In this document: one piece after another, positions 60,523-64,000 of the stretch
Layout of the letters: each line of letters starts with the position of its first letter
Position numbering within the stretch: the first letter of the stretch is position 1
NCBI RefSeq assembly: GCF_029168945.1
Contig: NC_083602.1
Span: forward strand, 75,474,600-75,538,599
Length of the DNA: 64,000 bases
Source of the DNA: Cannabis sativa
Lineage: Eukaryota > Streptophyta > Magnoliopsida > Rosales > Cannabaceae
Reading direction: 5' to 3'
Translations under genes and position numbers: made by a program
Notes under the pieces: generated by a model
The model's input: the letters and a program-made list of their open reading frames with translations, nothing else
Database searches by the model: none
Told to the model about the DNA's origin: nothing

Positions 60523-61009
60523 GGTGATGTTTGGTACCAATTTTTTAATTAGTTTTCTGTTTTTAAAATTGGAAAAGTTAAAATATTTTGTAAGAACATT
60601 TTTTATAAAACTGTTTTCAATTTTTAATTTTTTAATTGAGAATCAAAATTTTAAAAATAAAAAAAATCACTTTCAATATTTTCTTAAATAATTTTTTTCT
60701 TAATTAATATGTTAGACTCCGACGAGACTCGAAGCCAAATCCTCCCCCCACGGCCCTGGCGCTGAACCGGGCTCTAATTCTGAATCCAAATCCGACCCAA
60801 GACTTAGACCTGATTTAAATAAAATCAAAAAATGAAAATAAAAATAAGCTTTACAGAACACACTTTTGTTTTCTGTTTTTAAAATTGAAAAACAAAAGTG
60901 GTTACAGAACGCATTTTTATTTTTTAAAAACAAAATTTTTAAAAATAAAAATTTTACTTTCATTTTGTGATTAAAAAATTAGAAAACAAAAGTGTTACTA
61001 AACGGCACC
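60523..61009. mobile_element. Fold-back (MITE-like) element, about 490 bp
   Basis: The ends GGTGATGTTTGGTA and, reversed, GGTGCCGTTTAGTA are inverted repeats, with AT-rich, partly complementary arms. The 6-bp sequence AATTTA flanks both sides (60,517-60,522 and 61,010-61,015). Similar ends are common in plant hAT-type MITEs. No coding capacity. Confidence 0.6.
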
Positions 61010-61566
61010 AATTTAGGATTTGAAAACTGTTTTATGTTTTTAAAAATTAAAATGTTGGGAGTCATTTTAAGGATTTTTTATTAGTTGAGTGTTTTCGAAA
61101 ATAAAATTTGAATATTATTTTGAGTTTTAGGCTAAAAAATAATAACACTATGTTTATAATTTTTTTATGTTTTCAAATCATGCAATCCAAAAACTGTTTA
61201 ATTATTCTTACTTTTTTATTTTGAGATTCTCAACTAATCACATATTCAATTTTTTTAAAACTCAAAAATATTAAATCACACTACAACCAATTACATATGT
61301 AGAAACAATTTTTCACTTACAAAATTTATTAAATTTTTATTTCCAAAACACATTTTTAAAAAATACATTTTTTGAATCACAAACCAATCAAATTTTTAAA
61401 AATACATTAATTTTAAAAAAAATTGCTATTAAATATTAGTAGTACTTTGGTCATGGGGTTAATTAATAATATTTTATAAAAGTTATTATATTAAATAATG
61501 CGAAACTCAATACTTAATTATACTAATAGTAATATAATATCTTAGAGAGTGTTAGGAGCATTATTA
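61010..61566. other. AT-rich intergenic DNA
   Basis: No gene, element end or notable motif seen. Confidence 0.5.
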
Positions 61567-61571
61567 TTAAG

Positions 61572-61964
61572 TAGGCTAATTTGTAATTTTTCCCCTTGAA
61601 CTTTGACATGTACTAAATCATGCCCCCTAAATTTTTTTGACCGTTAAAAATTCCCCCTGAACTATCAAGATTGTTAAATTTAAGGACTTTTATCTAATTT
61701 TAGTAAAAAAAATTCTAACATGGATGAAAGTTCAGGGGGCATGATTTAATACATATAAAAGTTTGAGGGACATGATTTGATAGATATCAAAGTTTGGGGA
61801 GCATGACTTAGTACTTGAAACAGTAAAATTGAATGAAATTAGACAAAAGTCCTTAAATTTAACAATCTCAATAGTTCAAGGGGAATTTTTAACAGCCAAA
61901 AAACTTTAGGAGGCATGATTTGGTATATGTCAAAGTTTGGGGGGAAAAATTGTTAATTAGCCTA
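61572..61964. mobile_element. Fold-back (MITE-like) element with TSD TTAAG
   Basis: TAGGCTAATTTGTAATTTTT on the left mirrors AAAAATTGTTAATTAGCCTA on the right; arms of about 150 bases pair imperfectly and contain words like CATGATTTNNTANATNTCAAAGTTTG several times. The 5-bp repeat TTAAG flanks it exactly (61,567-61,571 and 61,965-61,969). Confidence 0.75.
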
Positions 61965-62304
61965 TTAAGTATCAAGCATCTAATTATTTTAATAGCAATA
62001 TTAATATATAGAAGGATAAACTGTGACCTTTTAGTATTTCTTGAGTTTTAGGCCCAATAGTTGCATTTCTCTAATTGAAAATAAAAATGCAACAACAAAT
62101 GATAGTGGAAGGAAGGTGGGGACTTTTGAGAGATGAGCTGAAATGGAAGGGGAAGGGGAAACTGTTTTAACCAAAAAAAAAACTGGTCACACTTCCACCT
62201 TTCTTTGTTAAATTTACAATTTCTTACTTTATTTTTTATTTTATTTATATATTATATAATTTTGGCCACGATGAAGTTTATTTATTTATTTTGTCATTTG
62301 TTTA

Positions 62305-63220
62305 GGAAAATTTGAATTTTTATACTTACAATACCTTAAAATTATTTCCCTAAATCTATAGTTATTAAAATTGGTCATATATGACCACATTGTTAATTTC
62401 TCAAAAATACCCCTCACATTTGAAATCCCTAAACTCAAGCCTCTCTCTTCCTCTCTGCCGACCACGAAAGCACCACACCCACATCCCACCACCACCCGAA
62501 ACCCCCATCGGAGCAACCCAGTCCGACCCCAACTCCTCCGACCGAACCCGAACCCCCACACCCACAAGCGACTTTGACCCAGCCATTAAAAAAAAAGGGC
62601 ATCGGGTCCACATGAAAATCGGACCCCAAAAGAAACTAAACACCATCAGACTGGACCATCGGACCGGACCATCGGACCATCTGACTGGACCCATCCGGAC
62701 CATCGGACCGGACCCATCGGGACCATCGGACCAGACCCATCGGGACCATCGGACTGTCTTCTTCCCCAAAAAAATTTCGGTTCGGTTCGGTGTGGATCTA
62801 CCTTTGACATGGTGGTTCGATTTGGCGTGGATCTCCAGTGGTGTTCGGCCGGTTTTTGTGGTTCACCGTGCGTGGTGGATCGGCGTGCGTGGTGATCGGC
62901 GTGCGTGGTGAACGCCGTGCGTGGGTGGTTCGAGGAGGAAGGATATGCGTTGATGACGGTGGGTGTGGGGTTTCGGGTTGGGTCGGAGGGGTTGGGGTCG
63001 GACTGGGGTTGCTCCGATGGGGGTTTTGGGTGATGGTGGGATGTGGGTGTGGTGCTTTCGTGGTCGGCAGAGAGGAAGAGAGATGCTTGAGTTTAGGGTT
63101 TTCAAATGTGAAGGGTATTTTTGGGAAATTAACAATGTGGTCATATATGACCAATTTTAATAACTATGCATTTAGGGAAATAATTTTAGGGTATTGTAAG
63201 TATGAAAATTCAAATTTCCC
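62305..63220. mobile_element. Non-autonomous MULE-like element with TIRs of about 270 bp
   Basis: The arms 62,305-62,573 and 62,955-63,220 are inverted repeats of high identity. They include GGTCATATATGACC, itself a palindrome, and a CT-rich, then CCCACACCCACA-type part. The 8-bp repeat TTTGTTTA flanks both ends. The tip GGGAAATTTGAATTTTCATACTTA matches the right tip of the large MULE. The loop holds a GGACCATCGGACC array (62,650-62,757) and GTGCGTGGTGATCGGC words similar to 53,110-53,150. ORFs across it are repeat artefacts. Confidence 0.8.
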
Positions 63221-63394
63221 TTTGTTTATTCTCTTTTTTTTATCTATCTTTTTTTTCTTTTATTTTCCTTTTTTATGTACTATTTTTTTCAATACTACTT
63301 TAAAAAAAATACTTAGTGGCATGATTTGATTAGTTTAATCTATTAAGAGCATCTCCAATCTTGAGACTAAATTTGGTGTCACTCTATTATTAAA

Positions 63395-64000
63395 CTAGTA
63401 AACATCCTACGCTTTGCGGCCGATATATAAAATATTTCAAATTATATATAAAAAATAAATTATGTATTTTAATTAATAATAATTACTTAATAAAATTATA
63501 TTAAAATTTTAACTTTACTATTAAAAGATTTGTGACATAAATACTTAAAATATTAAATTTGTTGCTAATAAATATCGAAATTCAAAAAATAGTAACATAA
63601 ATTCTCATTTCTAATTTAATTTTTATTCTGATGTGTGTGTTAAGTTCTGGATTCGAATTTTATTGTGTGTGTTTTTAATGTTTGAATTTTAGTGTTTTGC
63701 TGAGGTTCTAATGTTTGAGTTTGTGTTTATGAGATTTGTTTTTATTTATTTATATAGATTTTGAAAACTTGAAATTTGATGTTGTTTCTATTGATTATTG
63801 GGATTGAAAGTTTGATTTTTCATACGAGAATTAAAGTTTCCCTTTTCATTTCATTGATTGGAAAATATTAGTAGAAAGTTTATGGAATGAGAATTTTGAA
63901 TATATCAAAATAATATTTGAATCGAGAATCAAAGTTTATTGTTAATCTCCTTACAAAAAAAAAAAAGTGTATTGTTAATCTGTAAAGATAAATTGAGTGT
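63395..64000 (-). mobile_element. Helitron of the same family, reversed, running out of the window
   Basis: From CTAGTAAACATCC onward the sequence matches the reverse complement of 37,044 backward for at least 170 bases. The terminal hairpin (CTACGCTTTGCGG region) is less perfect than in the first copy. The 5' end is not in the window. Confidence 0.75.

Noticed and set aside
62381..63329. Several ORFs of 90-176 codons on both strands
   Set aside because: They lie in the inverted arms and the GGACC array of a fold-back element; mirror-image peptides appear on the two strands.

Overview
The window is nuclear DNA of a flowering plant, most likely a eudicot. It is AT-rich with nested LTR retrotransposons, a Mutator-like element (MULE), Helitron ends and fold-back elements. 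Only two ordinary host genes are visible, both near the right end. I cannot name the species from the sequence.

Left third (1-33,560): the oldest layer is a decayed Ty3/gypsy retrotransposon on the plus strand (7,496-12,540, with a probable LTR remnant at 33,014-33,560). Two members of one long-LTR Copia family (LTRs about 1.9 kb) were inserted into it in opposite orientations. Element A (1-7,495, plus) keeps a gag with three stops and has no pol. Element B (12,541-33,008, minus) keeps only shreds of pol and no recognisable gag. B was itself split by a 10.2 kb Sirevirus-like Copia element (15,598-25,777, minus) with 1,128-bp LTRs, a perfect 5-bp target duplication GTATT, a broken gag-pol and an extra ORF behind pol.

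Middle (33,860-53,364): after a small fold-back element and a non-autonomous Helitron (35,688-37,044) comes a MULE of about 9.9 kb, enlarged to 16.2 kb by a third member of the long-LTR Copia family (37,704-43,954, TSD CGACA) that landed in the 5' leader of one MULE gene. The MULE carries three genes: a DUF1985 plus Ulp1-like cysteine protease gene of 813 codons in four coding exons (plus strand), a small unrecognised CxxC/CxxC protein with its own TATA box (plus strand), and a MuDR-type transposase (minus strand, one apparent frameshift). Its non-coding parts are full of the short motif GCGACAT. The motif points inward from both ends and is nearly absent from exons; this is the most unusual signal in the window.

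Right end (53,365-64,000): host genes are a single-exon 748-residue, probably tail-anchored coiled-coil protein (53,849-56,095, plus) and a two-exon gibberellin receptor GID1 (58,154-59,881, minus). They are followed by three fold-back elements, one of which (62,305-63,220) shares both its tip sequence and an internal GGACC palindrome array with the right end of the MULE, and by the reversed 3' end of a second Helitron of the same family as the first.

All boundaries and alignments were made by eye; divergence figures are approximate counts.
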